From an uncultured Saprospiraceae bacterium (GTDB lineage Bacteria; Bacteroidota; Bacteroidia; Chitinophagales; Saprospiraceae), in the NCBI GenBank assembly GCA_937921825.1, contig CAKZVK010000036.1, forward strand, positions 50,059 through 114,058: DNA of 64,000 bases, given 5' to 3'. Each line of letters starts with the position of its first letter. Positions within the stretch are counted from its first letter, which is position 1. Below, one piece after another: positions 18,351-27,650 of this stretch. Position numbers and translations under genes: made by a program. The notes beneath the pieces are model-generated. The model ran no database searches and was not told the DNA's origin. It saw only the letters and a list, made by a program, of their open reading frames with translations.

Positions 18351-19001
18351 ATGTCAGAAAAAGTGCTTAAAGATATATTCGATGAGACGGTAGCTAGGCA
18401 TCCTCTCCTAGCTAAGGCAGGGGATGATATCTTCAGTGCCTTTGAACTACTAAAGCGTACCTTTCTGAATTCTAATAAGCTACTGGTCTGTGGAAACGGT
18501 GGTAGCGCTGCAGATAGTGAACATATAGTGGCGGAATTGATGAATCGATTTGCTTTCAAAAGAGCACTGCCTGAGTCTACTAAAATGACCTTGAGAGTAC
18601 AGTCAGGCAGTAGCAAGATAGAAGAGAAGCTCCAGCCTTCCTTAAGAGCGATCTCGCTCACAAGCCAAACGGCCCTGACCACTGCTATCGCAAATGACTT
18701 AGGGGCAGAATTAATCTTTGCACAGCAGGTAATGGGTTATGGTGATGCTGGAGACGTGCTTTTGGCTATCTCTACTTCCGGAAATTCTGAGAATGTTATC
18801 AATGCAATCAGAACTGCTAAGGCCTTAAATATGAAGACTATAGTACTGACAGGTAGTGAAGGAGGTCTCATGGAAAGCATGGCTGATGTCACAATTAAGG
18901 TGGACGCCTCTATTACTTCTGAAATTCAAGAGTTACATCTTCCTGTTTATCATACCCTCTGTAGAATGCTGGAAGAAACGTTCTTCGAGAAGGCTTACTA
19001 G
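18351..19001 (+). CDS. gmhA: SIS-domain phosphoheptose isomerase (GmhA/DiaA family)
   Basis: It is expected to convert sedoheptulose 7-phosphate to D-glycero-D-manno-heptose 7-phosphate, the first step of LPS heptose synthesis. The conserved GNGGSAADSEHIVAELMNRF and the phosphosugar loop ISTSGNSENVINAI are present, with the family C-terminus ITSEIQELHLPVYHTLCRMLEE. The 216-aa form from the ATG at 18351 is preferred. A longer frame from TTG 18294 would begin inside a terminator hairpin and add residues unlike the family. Its 3' end overlaps that of the convergent SGNH hydrolase gene by 4 bases. DiaA, a related DnaA-binding protein, is a less likely alternative. Confidence 0.88.
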   Translation: MSEKVLKDIFDETVARHPLLAKAGDDIFSAFELLKRTFLNSNKLLVCGNGGSAADSEHIVAELMNRFAFKRALPESTKMTLRVQSGSSKIEEKLQPSLRAISLTSQTALTTAIANDLGAELIFAQQVMGYGDAGDVLLAISTSGNSENVINAIRTAKALNMKTIVLTGSEGGLMESMADVTIKVDASITSEIQELHLPVYHTLCRMLEETFFEKAY

Positions 19002-19780
19002 CTAGATGGAAGCGCTTCTGTACAATCTTTCCTCTTTATGAACTCCCACATATCTTTAGCCCATAATTTGTAAGTGTATTCTGACGGATGGATTCCATCG
19101 CTAAAGAACTGACCTGAGCTGCCTTTAAGCTTATATCTCTTACCCCAAGTCTCCAGGTTTATCTTCTCGCTGTTGTAATAGACCCCATCAAAATGAGCGC
19201 TTAGTTTTTCTAATTCTTCTCCTAGAATATTGACAAGTTTTCCTACGGTGCTTGTTATAACCCAAGGTAGAGCTGGAAACTCTTTAATAGGTGGCATATT
19301 TAGAAATACTATAGGTATGCCTTCAAATTTTTGTTGTAGTTGCTTGATCAAGGAGATGATATTTTCGCTCCACTGTCTAGGTGTATTTAGCGTGAAGGCA
19401 TCATTGGCACCAAGTCCGATTACTATTAAGTCAGGGTTAGTCATTTTGATTTTTGGGACTAATCTAGAGCTAACCAAGCCAGCTGTATAGCCACTTCTCG
19501 CGACAACTTCCCACGTGACTGATCTCTGGTGGTGCTCAGAAAGATGACCTGCAAGACTACCTGTAAATCCATCTTTATGTGAACTAACGCCTACTCCAGC
19601 CATAGTACTTTCACCTAAGACTAAAAGATTGAATGTATTAGAGTGAGGTCCTATCGTCGCTATGTTGTCCTCTGCTTCTTTTAATTTGGGCACTTCCTGG
19701 CGCACTCTTTTGCCTGCATAGTACATCCAAGGCAGTAGAGGAATACTCACAATAGATCCTAGGAAATACTTTAAGTTCAT
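18998..19780 (-). CDS. SGNH/GDSL-family esterase/hydrolase
   Basis: This is a 260-aa hydrolase with an N-terminal hydrophobic segment (residues 4-20), probably an inner-membrane anchor or uncleaved signal. Catalytic blocks are present: block I VLGESTMAG with nucleophile Ser58, block III GLGANDAF, and block V DGIHPSEYTYKLWA supplying Asp and His. The substrate, whether a lipid or an acylated sugar, cannot be told. The start lies 10 bases beyond the stop of the upstream PBP-like gene on the same strand, so the three genes 22168-18998 may form one operon. Confidence 0.88.
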   Translation of the reverse strand: MNLKYFLGSIVSIPLLPWMYYAGKRVRQEVPKLKEAEDNIATIGPHSNTFNLLVLGESTMAGVGVSSHKDGFTGSLAGHLSEHHQRSVTWEVVARSGYTAGLVSSRLVPKIKMTNPDLIVIGLGANDAFTLNTPRQWSENIISLIKQLQQKFEGIPIVFLNMPPIKEFPALPWVITSTVGKLVNILGEELEKLSAHFDGVYYNSEKINLETWGKRYKLKGSSGQFFSDGIHPSEYTYKLWAKDMWEFIKRKDCTEALPSS

Positions 19781-19790
19781 TGGGTGGGGC

Positions 19791-20645
19791 TTATCTTTTC
19801 CAGACTAGATCTGGTGTCTCTGCAGTTTTGTCGATGATCCCTGCGACTTTCAGATTGTATATGACACTGTCCAGCATTTTGTTGCTGATCCAGCCGTGTA
19901 TAGCCCATTCGGTAGAATGGAACCATCTTTCTACATCCTCTAGCTTTTGGTGATATCTAGAACTGACTAGTTCTATAGCATCAGCAGAACTCATGAATCT
20001 ATCACAGCTATCATGAATGACTCTGAGCATTCTGATTATGTTATCTGGTTCTCTCTCTAAGACATCGTCGGTCGCTGCAATTACAAAGCAAGGCCATGGC
20101 GTAAGGTATTCTCCGAGTCTTTTGAGTTGACCAGCATCTACATAAGGCTTTGTAGTAAATTTCTCCCAGTAGAATACATCTGTTTCTTGCTTAGCTAAAG
20201 ACTCCAGTGCCCCTTCTAGATTTTTTATAATCTTGAATTGTTCTTTTGGTATCTTCTGTCCTTTGCTATTAGCATCCACTATTGCCATCAGATGTGAGCC
20301 AGAACCGAATCGAGAAATAGCATAGCGCTTAGAAAAGATTTCGGAGTAACTCGTTAGCGGATTATCTATACCTGTATGTATTCCCCAGCAGAGAGGTGTG
20401 GTAACATAGATGCTTATGAGTTTGGAATCATTGCCTCTGAGGATGTCTGTGATTATACCTTCTGTCAGGAGTATACAGGCGTCGACTTCTTTTTCTCTAA
20501 GTGCTTTGGTCATTTGACCTGTGCCACCTTTGAAAGTAGTCCATTCTAGATCTATACCTCTTTCGGCGAAATCACCTCTCTCTATCGCGAGATGGATAGG
20601 TAGATTAAAATGTTCTGGTACGCCTCCTAATCTTATTGTATTCAT
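19791..20645 (-). CDS. Cytoplasmic periplasmic-binding-protein-like (NMT1/Ca3427-like) protein
   Basis: The 284-aa protein has the type 2 periplasmic-binding fold of the NMT1/ThiY/SsuA group: IRLGGVPEHFNLPIHLAIERGDFAERGIDLEW at the N-terminus and GGTGQMTKALREKEVDACILLTEG after it. It starts directly with the first strand and has no signal peptide or lipobox, so it should be cytoplasmic. It resembles the Ca3427-like proteins known from fungi and bacteria, whose role is unknown. No ABC permease or ATPase gene is nearby. It follows the helicase gene by 26 bases and precedes the SGNH hydrolase by 10. Confidence 0.82.
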   Translation of the reverse strand: MNTIRLGGVPEHFNLPIHLAIERGDFAERGIDLEWTTFKGGTGQMTKALREKEVDACILLTEGIITDILRGNDSKLISIYVTTPLCWGIHTGIDNPLTSYSEIFSKRYAISRFGSGSHLMAIVDANSKGQKIPKEQFKIIKNLEGALESLAKQETDVFYWEKFTTKPYVDAGQLKRLGEYLTPWPCFVIAATDDVLEREPDNIIRMLRVIHDSCDRFMSSADAIELVSSRYHQKLEDVERWFHSTEWAIHGWISNKMLDSVIYNLKVAGIIDKTAETPDLVWKR

Positions 20646-20671
20646 AAATTATGAATAGATATGATGATGAA

Positions 20672-22168
20672 TTAGATTTTCATGAGTATCATCTTTTTCA
20701 GCCGCTTCATGTAGTCTTCTAGTAACCATTCTTTGTAGTTCCTAGTACTCTTGGCGATAAGATAACAGTACTGCTTCACTCGATAGTGAATTTCATCTTC
20801 TAATAGTCGAGCTAGACGATAGGCTTCTGTGATTTCTTCAGAGTTTTCTACTATCATCTGAGTATGTTGCTCTATAGACTTGTCTAGAAGAATGGATGAT
20901 TTCAATCCTTGAGCTACTATTTTTTTATTCTCCTCTTTTATATCGTAGGGTAAAATTTCTGAGTTTGGAAACTGAGCAATAATTTCCTTAGGTAATACAT
21001 ACCTGAATTTTCTTTCGATATCTTCATCAGTAGCCAGACTGAGTAAGTATAAGTCTGGTGCTTTGAATATCTTTTGCCAGTCTATATCTGCTGTCCATAG
21101 ACCGAAACGAGCAGCATTATTACCAAGGTCTATGACTTTGAAATCAGTTTTGTTAGGAAGCTTCCTAGAGCCTCTACCTATCATCTGATAGTACAAGGTA
21201 GGAGACTTAGTCGCTCTATTCATGATGATGGTCTGGATAGTAGGTTCATCAAATCCAGTAGTTAGGATTCCTACAGAAGTCAAAATGGCATTATCTGTAA
21301 CTCTAAACCAATCGATGATTTCTTTACGTTCTGGTTTTCCCATTTTACTATCCAGATGCCTGACATGCTCATAGCCTGCTTCCTTGAAAGTCACGAATAC
21401 CTGCTTGGAGGTATTGATTCCATTATTGAAGATCAGCGTTTTTTGCCCGAGGCATCTTTCTCTGTATGCGTAGAGTAGCTTGTTCTGCATGAGCACATTA
21501 CCGTAAAGCATCTCAGAAGACTTTACTGTATAGTCACCATTGATACCTACTTTAAGAGAGCCTAGGCCGACATCATAAGTATAAGTAGTTGCCTTGGCTA
21601 GAAATCCACTCTCGACCAAAAATCCAATTGAAGATCCACAGATTAATTCTGCGTAGGTATCCTTCATTGGTAGTTTAATGTTGGAACTGAGAGGTGTGGC
21701 AGTAACGCCTAGCACAAACTGTTTTTCAAAATACTTAAACAGCTTCCTGAATGAATTATAATGGGCTTCATCTATGATTATCAGACCCAAATCTTGAAAA
21801 TCTACAACCTTATCTTGTAGACGATTATTTAGGGTCTCGACCATGGCTACATAGCACATGTGATTATCTTCTACGGCAACCTCTTTCACCTTACTGTCTA
21901 TGACTAGATTCTTCACTCCGAATTCTGTCATCATAGTAGAAGTCTGAGCAGCAAGTTCTATCCTATGGGTTAGGATCAGTACTTTTTTATTCTTCTCTTC
22001 TATATATCGTCTAGTGATTTCTGAAAAGACTACAGTCTTGCCACCACCAGTAGGCAGTTGATAGAGTAATTTATAATCTGGGGGACAATTTTTGAATCTT
22101 TCAAAGATGTGCTCCAAGTCGCGAGCTTGGTAATCATATAAAGTTTTCTTGTTAGTATTATCCTTCAT
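20672..22168 (-). CDS. DEAD/DEAH-box (superfamily 2) helicase
   Basis: This 498-aa ATP-dependent helicase or translocase has Walker A PTGGGKT at residues 39-45, the DEAH box (Asp133-Glu-Ala-His136) and motif VI QMIGRGSRK. The start of the helicase fold (LYDYQARDLEHIFERF) resembles type III restriction/SSL2-like helicases. It lacks the long extra domains of restriction subunits, and no methyltransferase or nuclease gene is adjacent, so a role in restriction is not supported. A TACTTTTG promoter element lies about 42 bases upstream. It is the first gene of a likely three-gene minus-strand operon. Confidence 0.9.
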   Translation of the reverse strand: MKDNTNKKTLYDYQARDLEHIFERFKNCPPDYKLLYQLPTGGGKTVVFSEITRRYIEEKNKKVLILTHRIELAAQTSTMMTEFGVKNLVIDSKVKEVAVEDNHMCYVAMVETLNNRLQDKVVDFQDLGLIIIDEAHYNSFRKLFKYFEKQFVLGVTATPLSSNIKLPMKDTYAELICGSSIGFLVESGFLAKATTYTYDVGLGSLKVGINGDYTVKSSEMLYGNVLMQNKLLYAYRERCLGQKTLIFNNGINTSKQVFVTFKEAGYEHVRHLDSKMGKPERKEIIDWFRVTDNAILTSVGILTTGFDEPTIQTIIMNRATKSPTLYYQMIGRGSRKLPNKTDFKVIDLGNNAARFGLWTADIDWQKIFKAPDLYLLSLATDEDIERKFRYVLPKEIIAQFPNSEILPYDIKEENKKIVAQGLKSSILLDKSIEQHTQMIVENSEEITEAYRLARLLEDEIHYRVKQYCYLIAKSTRNYKEWLLEDYMKRLKKMILMKI

Positions 22169-22522
22169 TCACTATATATTTCACTCCATCATTGAAAAAA
22201 GACGAAGCGCAAAAGTACGATTTTAAATAGCTGAAAGAGTACGAAAACTAGAATTATGATGATTATCTGCTGTTAATTCAAGGCATTATAAGCCTTTCGG
22301 CATCTTTTATAGTTTCTTATAAAAACATTGAATAATATGTTTCTCCTCCTTCCTCTTTTCAGGTTATAGGTCCATTGGAATTTTAGTTAGATTCTCGGCT
22401 GGGTATTTTCGATAGATTAATAGCCTACTTCATCTTTTAAAAAATACCGTTCGTCTAGTTCTCCTATTATTCGAGGAGACTTTGCTTTATCTTAAGCATA
22501 TTAATCACCAATACTAATTACT
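22169..22522. other. Divergent intergenic region (354 bases)
   Basis: The region separates the helicase gene (minus) from the DUF2807 gene (plus). The only recognisable site is the helicase -7 element at 22210-22217. No ORF, RNA gene or strong hairpin was seen in the rest, and no clear promoter for the DUF2807 gene was found. Confidence 0.5.
22210..22217 (-). promoter_or_regulatory. Bacteroidota-type -7 promoter element for the helicase operon
   Basis: TACTTTTG on the minus strand matches TAnnTTTG. A TTTC about 15 bases upstream could be a weak -33 element. The position about 42 bases before the start codon is sensible. Confidence 0.5.
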
Positions 22523-23206
22523 ATGAAAAACCTATTCATTCTGCTAGCAGTTCTATTCAGTAGTCTCAGCCTTTGTGCACAGACGGAGGTAAGAGATCTA
22601 AAAACCTTTAATCAACTTAGAGTCTCAGGAAACTTGGATGTTACACTTCAGCAAGGTAGTCCCAAAGCTGAAATAACTATGGTAAAAGGGGATATAGAGG
22701 AGCTAGAAATAAATCAAAGAGGCAATGACCTTCATATCAAATTCAGAGAAAAAATAAACTGGACTAATAAGAGAAAAGCAAACATAGTGTTATACACCAG
22801 CGAGCTCAACTCTATAGATGTTTCTGCGGGTGCAGATGTAGCAGCAGGACATACATATACCGCAAGTAAGTTTTCTGTAGACGCTTCTAGTGGTGCTAGT
22901 ATTTCGGTAGCAGTCGATGCTCAATCATTAGATGCAGATGTGAGCTCTGGTGCAAAGATTGAAATTGAGGGTAGTGCTAATAAGCTGAATGTAGATGTTA
23001 GTTCTGGAGGCTCTTATGATGGGAGAATGTTAGAAGCTAGAGAGGTAGATGCGGATGTCTCTAGTGGAGGGTCTATCAAAGTATGGGCTACTGAAAGCTT
23101 AGAGGCCGATGCCAGTTCCGGAGGAAGTATAAAATACAAAGGCGATCCTAAAGAGATGGATATTGATTCTGGTAAGTGGTCGGGAGGATCTATTAGGAAG
23201 ATTTAA
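22523..23206 (+). CDS. Secreted DUF2807 (auto-transporter adhesin head GIN domain) protein
   Basis: This 227-aa exported protein has a signal peptide (MKNLFILLAVLFSSLSLCA|QT) and a DUF2807 beta-helix. The repeating motif DVSSGAxI or DASSGGSI occurs at roughly 20-residue intervals through residues 90-215, forming the rungs of the helix. Such proteins are common in Bacteroidota and lie at the cell surface or in the periplasm; the exact role is unknown. It is monocistronic, ended by a strong terminator shared with the convergent FG-GAP gene. Confidence 0.9.
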   Translation: MKNLFILLAVLFSSLSLCAQTEVRDLKTFNQLRVSGNLDVTLQQGSPKAEITMVKGDIEELEINQRGNDLHIKFREKINWTNKRKANIVLYTSELNSIDVSAGADVAAGHTYTASKFSVDASSGASISVAVDAQSLDADVSSGAKIEIEGSANKLNVDVSSGGSYDGRMLEAREVDADVSSGGSIKVWATESLEADASSGGSIKYKGDPKEMDIDSGKWSGGSIRKI

Positions 23207-23222
23207 TAATTAGCTTAGATTT

Positions 23223-23266
23223 AAAAAAAAGGAGGCTAGCTCATCAAAGGGAGTCTAGCCTCTTTA
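23223..23266. terminator. Bidirectional terminator
   Basis: GAGGCTAGCTC (23232-23242) pairs with GAGTCTAGCCTC (23251-23262) with one bulge. A-run on the left and T-run on the right mean it can stop transcription of both the DUF2807 gene (plus) and the FG-GAP gene (minus). Confidence 0.8.
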
Positions 23267-23345
23267 ACTATTTTTCTGTCCTGGAGGTTTTTGTGTTTAT
23301 TTCCTTTGACCGTTAATTCTGGCAATATCATCAATGGGATTTTTA

Positions 23346-26300
23346 TTAATGAACAGGAAAATATAATTGAGTCAAGTCATTATTATTTGCAATTATCAGG
23401 GCTGTTCCTTCCGGCCGCTTTAGTGTCGCAATATTTTTCACATTTTTATTAAGGTTAAGACCTGTCTTTCTGACATCTATTTCAGCATCGAAAGTACCGT
23501 CTCCTCTACCGTATAGAATAGTGCCATGACTGGCATCGTAACTAGGTGTTTCTGGTTCTGAATTAAAGATGTTTCCTGCTATAATGAGATCTTTGTTTCC
23601 ATCCTGATTATAGTCACCTGCTTCTATGTCCAAAATCGGTGACCATTGAGCCTCAGCAGGTAATTCCACTATTTCGAAATTATCTCCTTTATTCATAAGT
23701 ACAATGGATTTGAAATACGAAGTCTCAAGTTGTCCACAAGATTCTAATTTTTCATTACCTAGTACATCTATTAGACTGGCAGACGCAAAATCATGATAGG
23801 ATTTGAATTTCTCATTCAATATAGGCATTTGTTCGGATGAGCATTCTTTTCCTCGTACTGGTACAATCTTACCTTTATAATTTTTTGCCAGGAATATATC
23901 AATAGTGCCATTATCATCAAAGTCATCATAGTAGACTCTTAAGGGTTTAGCTTGAGAGGCGTGAAATTTATTATTGACACCTAAGTTTCCTAATACTAAG
24001 TCTTCTAAGCCATCGTTATCTAAATCTATTTTCTGGACCTTATACCACCAGCCTTTTAGGTTATCTAATTCAGGGTATTTTTTGTACTCAAGTTTTTGTC
24101 CCTTTTTATTAATAAATATTTTCGGCTGTGACCATTCTCCTACTATGACTAAGTCTAAGAATCCGTCTTTATTTATATCGATAGTTTCTGCACTAGTGAC
24201 CATGTTTGGTACCTGCTCGTAAAAATATTTGTCATTCAAGATTTTGAACTGGCCATTATTATTAATCAGAAGATAGCTGGTTGCTTTGTCAGGGTAGTGG
24301 CCGGGCTTATTTCTCCCTCCTACAAAGAGGTCCATATCTCCATCTTTGTCAAAGTCAAAAGGAATTACAGCCTGAGTACTTGATAGCATTTTAGGCAGTG
24401 CATTGGTTGACTTCTTAAAGCCTCCTTTTACATTTAGATAGAGGCGATCTTGTAAGTACTCTTCTTTTACTTCTGTACTTCCACCAGAACATACATAGAG
24501 ATCTAACTTTCCATCATTATTAGCATCAAAGAATGCGGCTCCAATATCCTCGAACTCAGCATCAGCTTGAAAAACTTCGGGTGAGAGCTGAACAAATGAA
24601 AAACCAGAGGTCAGATAGACCTTACCAGGAAATCCTTTGCTCCCTCCGAGAAAAAGATCATATTTCCCATTGTTATCCAAATCCTCTGTGACTAAAGCTG
24701 GACCCAGAGAAGAATATTTTTGTGGTAGCAAAATTTCTTTCTCAAAGTCGTCATAGAACTCTTCTTGATGAAATAGGTTCGAACGTGCTGTTACATTTGA
24801 AACTTCATTAAATGTCTTTTTATAAACTGGGGCCGAAACTATTTCTTTCTGGCTTGAATCATAATCTATGGTCAATGTTTGATTTGGCTCTAGACTACTA
24901 AGGTTTGTAGTGCTACCATCCAACCATTTTACCTTTAAGCTTTTGATTTTTGAATTGCCTAATCCAAAGTGAACGATAGGCTCCATATATGATAAGTAAC
25001 CTCTGGTGAAATTATAATCTCTACGCTGTATACCTTCGGTGGTACTTATTGTAATCTGAGCATGACGGACAGCTGCAGGATTCTCTGCTGTTAGTTTCAC
25101 TTTTAGATAATTGTCCTGACTAACGTTCTCCAGTAGGGTTGCAGGTTCGTTCAGATTGTTTATTATCAAGTCTAGATCGCCATCATTGTCAAGGTCTCCG
25201 TAGGCAGCTCCATTTGAGAAACTGGGACCCATATCAGAAGCAGATTCCGAAACATTGTCTATGTTGAAATTACTATTGTTTTTGAAGACAGCATTTTTGA
25301 TGGGGTTTGATGGAATTTGCATCAGAGCTTCGAAAGATGACTCTACCTGTCCTTTGTTTTTTTCTTGCCGTAACTCTTCTTTTCTTCTATGATCTTGATT
25401 TTTTGTGTCTCTCAGGAAGCCATTGGTGATATAAAGATCTTGATGCCCATCGTTATCCATGTCCATAAAGAGTGGAGCCCAACTCCATTCAGTCAATGCC
25501 ATGTTAAGCCCATTGGCTATTTCAGAAAAATAACCGTTTCCAACTCCTAATTGAAATGAATTGAACATGTAGGCCCTAGGAAATTTATAGACATTTGTAA
25601 AAACGTTGAATTGTCTCACATTCATTGATTCCATCAGGGTCTTATTCCTGTAGTGATCCTGTGGTGTCATATCTACTACCATGAGATCAAGTATGCCGTC
25701 ATTATTTATGTCTCCAGCATCCACTCCCATTGAGTAATAGGAGGTGTGATTCATTTTTGATATGTCTGGTCTGAAGCCTCCAGCTTTATTGTTAAAAAAC
25801 ACAAAATCAGGGACGAAGTAATCATTAGCAATATACACATCTAAGTAACCGTCATCATTTAGATCTGCAACAGAGAGACCTAGGCCAAAGGAAAGGTAAT
25901 TTACTCCAGCTTCTCGCGATATGTTTATAAAGCTACCACCGTCATTTCGATATAGTTGTATCTTACCCTTACTTACTGCATTATCCTTTAGTTTGTTTAG
26001 ATTGACGATAAGATTACCGTTTCTAATGTCATCAAATTTATTTTCCTTAATCAGGTCATTTATTTTGTTTTTGAGACCATGATTATTAATCCATAAATCT
26101 AAGTCACCATCGTTGTCTATATCAAAAAAGGCTGCTTGCACACCTTGACTAGCATCAGCAATACCATAAGACTCTGCCTCATCTTTGAAACGGAAGTTAC
26201 CTTTGTTTACAAGTAGTTGATTTTTGAGTTTTTGAGTATTGCCATCTGGGCCAGAATTACAGAGATAGATATCTTGCAACCCATCACCATTGATATCGAC

Positions 26301-26714
26301 TATGGTTACCCCAGAGGTCCATTTAGATTCTTTTGGAAGTCTACTACTTACATCCTCAAATTTTAAATTTCCATTATTCTTGAATAGTTTATTTGGGCTA
26401 TCATTACCAGTAAGAAATACATCGGTCAGGCCATCATTATTGAAGTCTGCCATACCTATACCTCCTCCGTTATAGAAGTATTCATACTTTAATACATTCC
26501 TATTGATGTCTTCGTTTATAGTATTTTGAAAGTGCAGGCCACTTTGTGCATGAGGCACTGTTCTAAAAATCTGTTTAGAAGAGGTTGGGGTATTCTCTAT
26601 TTTGTAAGTATTGTTTATGTCATTAGAGTCAGAGGAACCTGTTTTCGATGGAGTATCTGGTTTGCAGCCCAGTATGAAGCTTAACAAACACAATAAGAAT
26701 AGTAGTTTCCTCAT
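23346..26714 (-). CDS. Large FG-GAP/VCBS-repeat lipoprotein with ASPIC/UnbV domain
   Basis: This 1122-aa outer-surface protein has a lipobox (LLSFILGC, Cys17). At least thirteen Asp-rich FG-GAP-type motifs of the form DxNxDGxxD occur (DFNNDGLTDVFL, DLDNDGDLDLII, DYNQDGNKDLII), which bind calcium in integrin-like propellers. The ASPIC/UnbV domain lies between the two sets at about residues 520-620 (HFGLGNSKIKSLKVKWLDGS). This architecture (propeller, UnbV, propeller) is frequent in Bacteroidota and often accompanies SusCD glycan systems, none of which is visible here. Ligand unknown. Confidence 0.9.
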   Translation of the reverse strand: MRKLLFLLCLLSFILGCKPDTPSKTGSSDSNDINNTYKIENTPTSSKQIFRTVPHAQSGLHFQNTINEDINRNVLKYEYFYNGGGIGMADFNNDGLTDVFLTGNDSPNKLFKNNGNLKFEDVSSRLPKESKWTSGVTIVDINGDGLQDIYLCNSGPDGNTQKLKNQLLVNKGNFRFKDEAESYGIADASQGVQAAFFDIDNDGDLDLWINNHGLKNKINDLIKENKFDDIRNGNLIVNLNKLKDNAVSKGKIQLYRNDGGSFINISREAGVNYLSFGLGLSVADLNDDGYLDVYIANDYFVPDFVFFNNKAGGFRPDISKMNHTSYYSMGVDAGDINNDGILDLMVVDMTPQDHYRNKTLMESMNVRQFNVFTNVYKFPRAYMFNSFQLGVGNGYFSEIANGLNMALTEWSWAPLFMDMDNDGHQDLYITNGFLRDTKNQDHRRKEELRQEKNKGQVESSFEALMQIPSNPIKNAVFKNNSNFNIDNVSESASDMGPSFSNGAAYGDLDNDGDLDLIINNLNEPATLLENVSQDNYLKVKLTAENPAAVRHAQITISTTEGIQRRDYNFTRGYLSYMEPIVHFGLGNSKIKSLKVKWLDGSTTNLSSLEPNQTLTIDYDSSQKEIVSAPVYKKTFNEVSNVTARSNLFHQEEFYDDFEKEILLPQKYSSLGPALVTEDLDNNGKYDLFLGGSKGFPGKVYLTSGFSFVQLSPEVFQADAEFEDIGAAFFDANNDGKLDLYVCSGGSTEVKEEYLQDRLYLNVKGGFKKSTNALPKMLSSTQAVIPFDFDKDGDMDLFVGGRNKPGHYPDKATSYLLINNNGQFKILNDKYFYEQVPNMVTSAETIDINKDGFLDLVIVGEWSQPKIFINKKGQKLEYKKYPELDNLKGWWYKVQKIDLDNDGLEDLVLGNLGVNNKFHASQAKPLRVYYDDFDDNGTIDIFLAKNYKGKIVPVRGKECSSEQMPILNEKFKSYHDFASASLIDVLGNEKLESCGQLETSYFKSIVLMNKGDNFEIVELPAEAQWSPILDIEAGDYNQDGNKDLIIAGNIFNSEPETPSYDASHGTILYGRGDGTFDAEIDVRKTGLNLNKNVKNIATLKRPEGTALIIANNNDLTQLYFPVH

Positions 26715-26845
26715 GGTGTTAGAATGTTGATTTTCAGTTCACAAAATAGGGAAACTGTCTATTTGTAGGAAGTTGAAATCGGAAATAATAACTAAAAGGA
26801 TCTTGAGTCTCGGCTATAGAGTTAGTTATCTGCCCTTAAAGTTTG

Positions 26846-27172
26846 TCAGACGGCGAAGCTCTCCCCGCAGCCACAAGTTCTGGAGGCATTAGGATTATTA
26901 AACGAGAATCCCTTTCCGTTGAGGCCTCCAGAGAACTCTAGAGTAGTGTTGCAGAGGTATAGGAAGCTTTTTAGGTCTGTAACGACCTTCACACCATTAT
27001 CCTCAAAGACCTGATCTTCAGGCTGAGAAGTATCATCGAAATCTAGGTTGTATGACAAGCCAGAACAGCCACCGCTGGTAACAGATACTCTCACGAAGTG
27101 ATCAGCAGTCAGTTTGGCTTCTGACATCAATGAGGTGATTTTTTCTTTTGCGCTATCTGCTACGAATAACAT
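26846..27172 (-). CDS. iscA: Iron-sulfur cluster assembly A-type carrier (IscA/ErpA family)
   Basis: This 108-aa HesB/IscA protein carries Fe-S clusters or iron to apoproteins. The three invariant cysteines are present: Cys36 (GGCSGLSY), Cys100 and Cys102 (TCGCGESF). It is the last gene of an operon iscS-iscU-iscA, beginning 29 bases after iscU. Distinguishing IscA from ErpA or SufA by sequence alone is uncertain; the symbol follows the context. Confidence 0.92.
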   Translation of the reverse strand: MLFVADSAKEKITSLMSEAKLTADHFVRVSVTSGGCSGLSYNLDFDDTSQPEDQVFEDNGVKVVTDLKSFLYLCNTTLEFSGGLNGKGFSFNNPNASRTCGCGESFAV

Positions 27173-27201
27173 GCTGTACTAATTATAAAAGGAGAAGAGG
27201 C

Positions 27202-27594
27202 TTAGGCCTCTTGTCCGTTTTTCTTTTTGTAATCAGCGATTGCACTTTTGATAGCATCTTCAGCTAACACAGAGCAGTGAATTTTTACTGGTGGTAGAGC
27301 CAATTCTTCTACTATCGCCATGTTGTCTATTTCTAGAGCCTGGTCTACAGTCTTACCTTTGAGCCATTCTGTCGCTAGTGAAGACGACGCTATAGCTGAT
27401 CCACAACCGAAAGTTTTGAACTTAGCATCTTTGATAACATTAGAAGCTTCGTCTACTTCGATCTGCAGTCTCATAACATCACCACATTCAGGAGCACCCA
27501 CGAGGCCAGTTCCTACAGACTTGCTGTCTTTGTCTAGTGTACCTACATTTTTAGGTTTCTTAAAGTGGTCTAGTAATTTTTCAGAATATGCCAT
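27202..27594 (-). CDS. iscU: Iron-sulfur cluster scaffold IscU
   Basis: This 130-aa scaffold receives sulfur from IscS and assembles [2Fe-2S]. The ligand cysteines Cys37 (GAPECGDV), Cys64 (FGCGSAIASSS) and Cys107 (KIHCSVLAEDA) are in place. The LPPVK motif (100-104) that recruits the HscA chaperone is kept, although no hscA or hscB gene is in the window. It lies between iscS (56 bases upstream) and iscA. Confidence 0.95.
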   Translation of the reverse strand: MAYSEKLLDHFKKPKNVGTLDKDSKSVGTGLVGAPECGDVMRLQIEVDEASNVIKDAKFKTFGCGSAIASSSLATEWLKGKTVDQALEIDNMAIVEELALPPVKIHCSVLAEDAIKSAIADYKKKNGQEA

Positions 27595-27650
27595 GATTTA
27601 TTATTTCTATAGTTATTTACAAATTTATATCAAGTTCAGTTCCAATAGAA

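Noticed and set aside
20672..22168. Helicase considered as the R subunit of a restriction or other defence system
   Set aside because: It is only 498 aa, with no nuclease domain visible and no methyltransferase, specificity or effector gene nearby.
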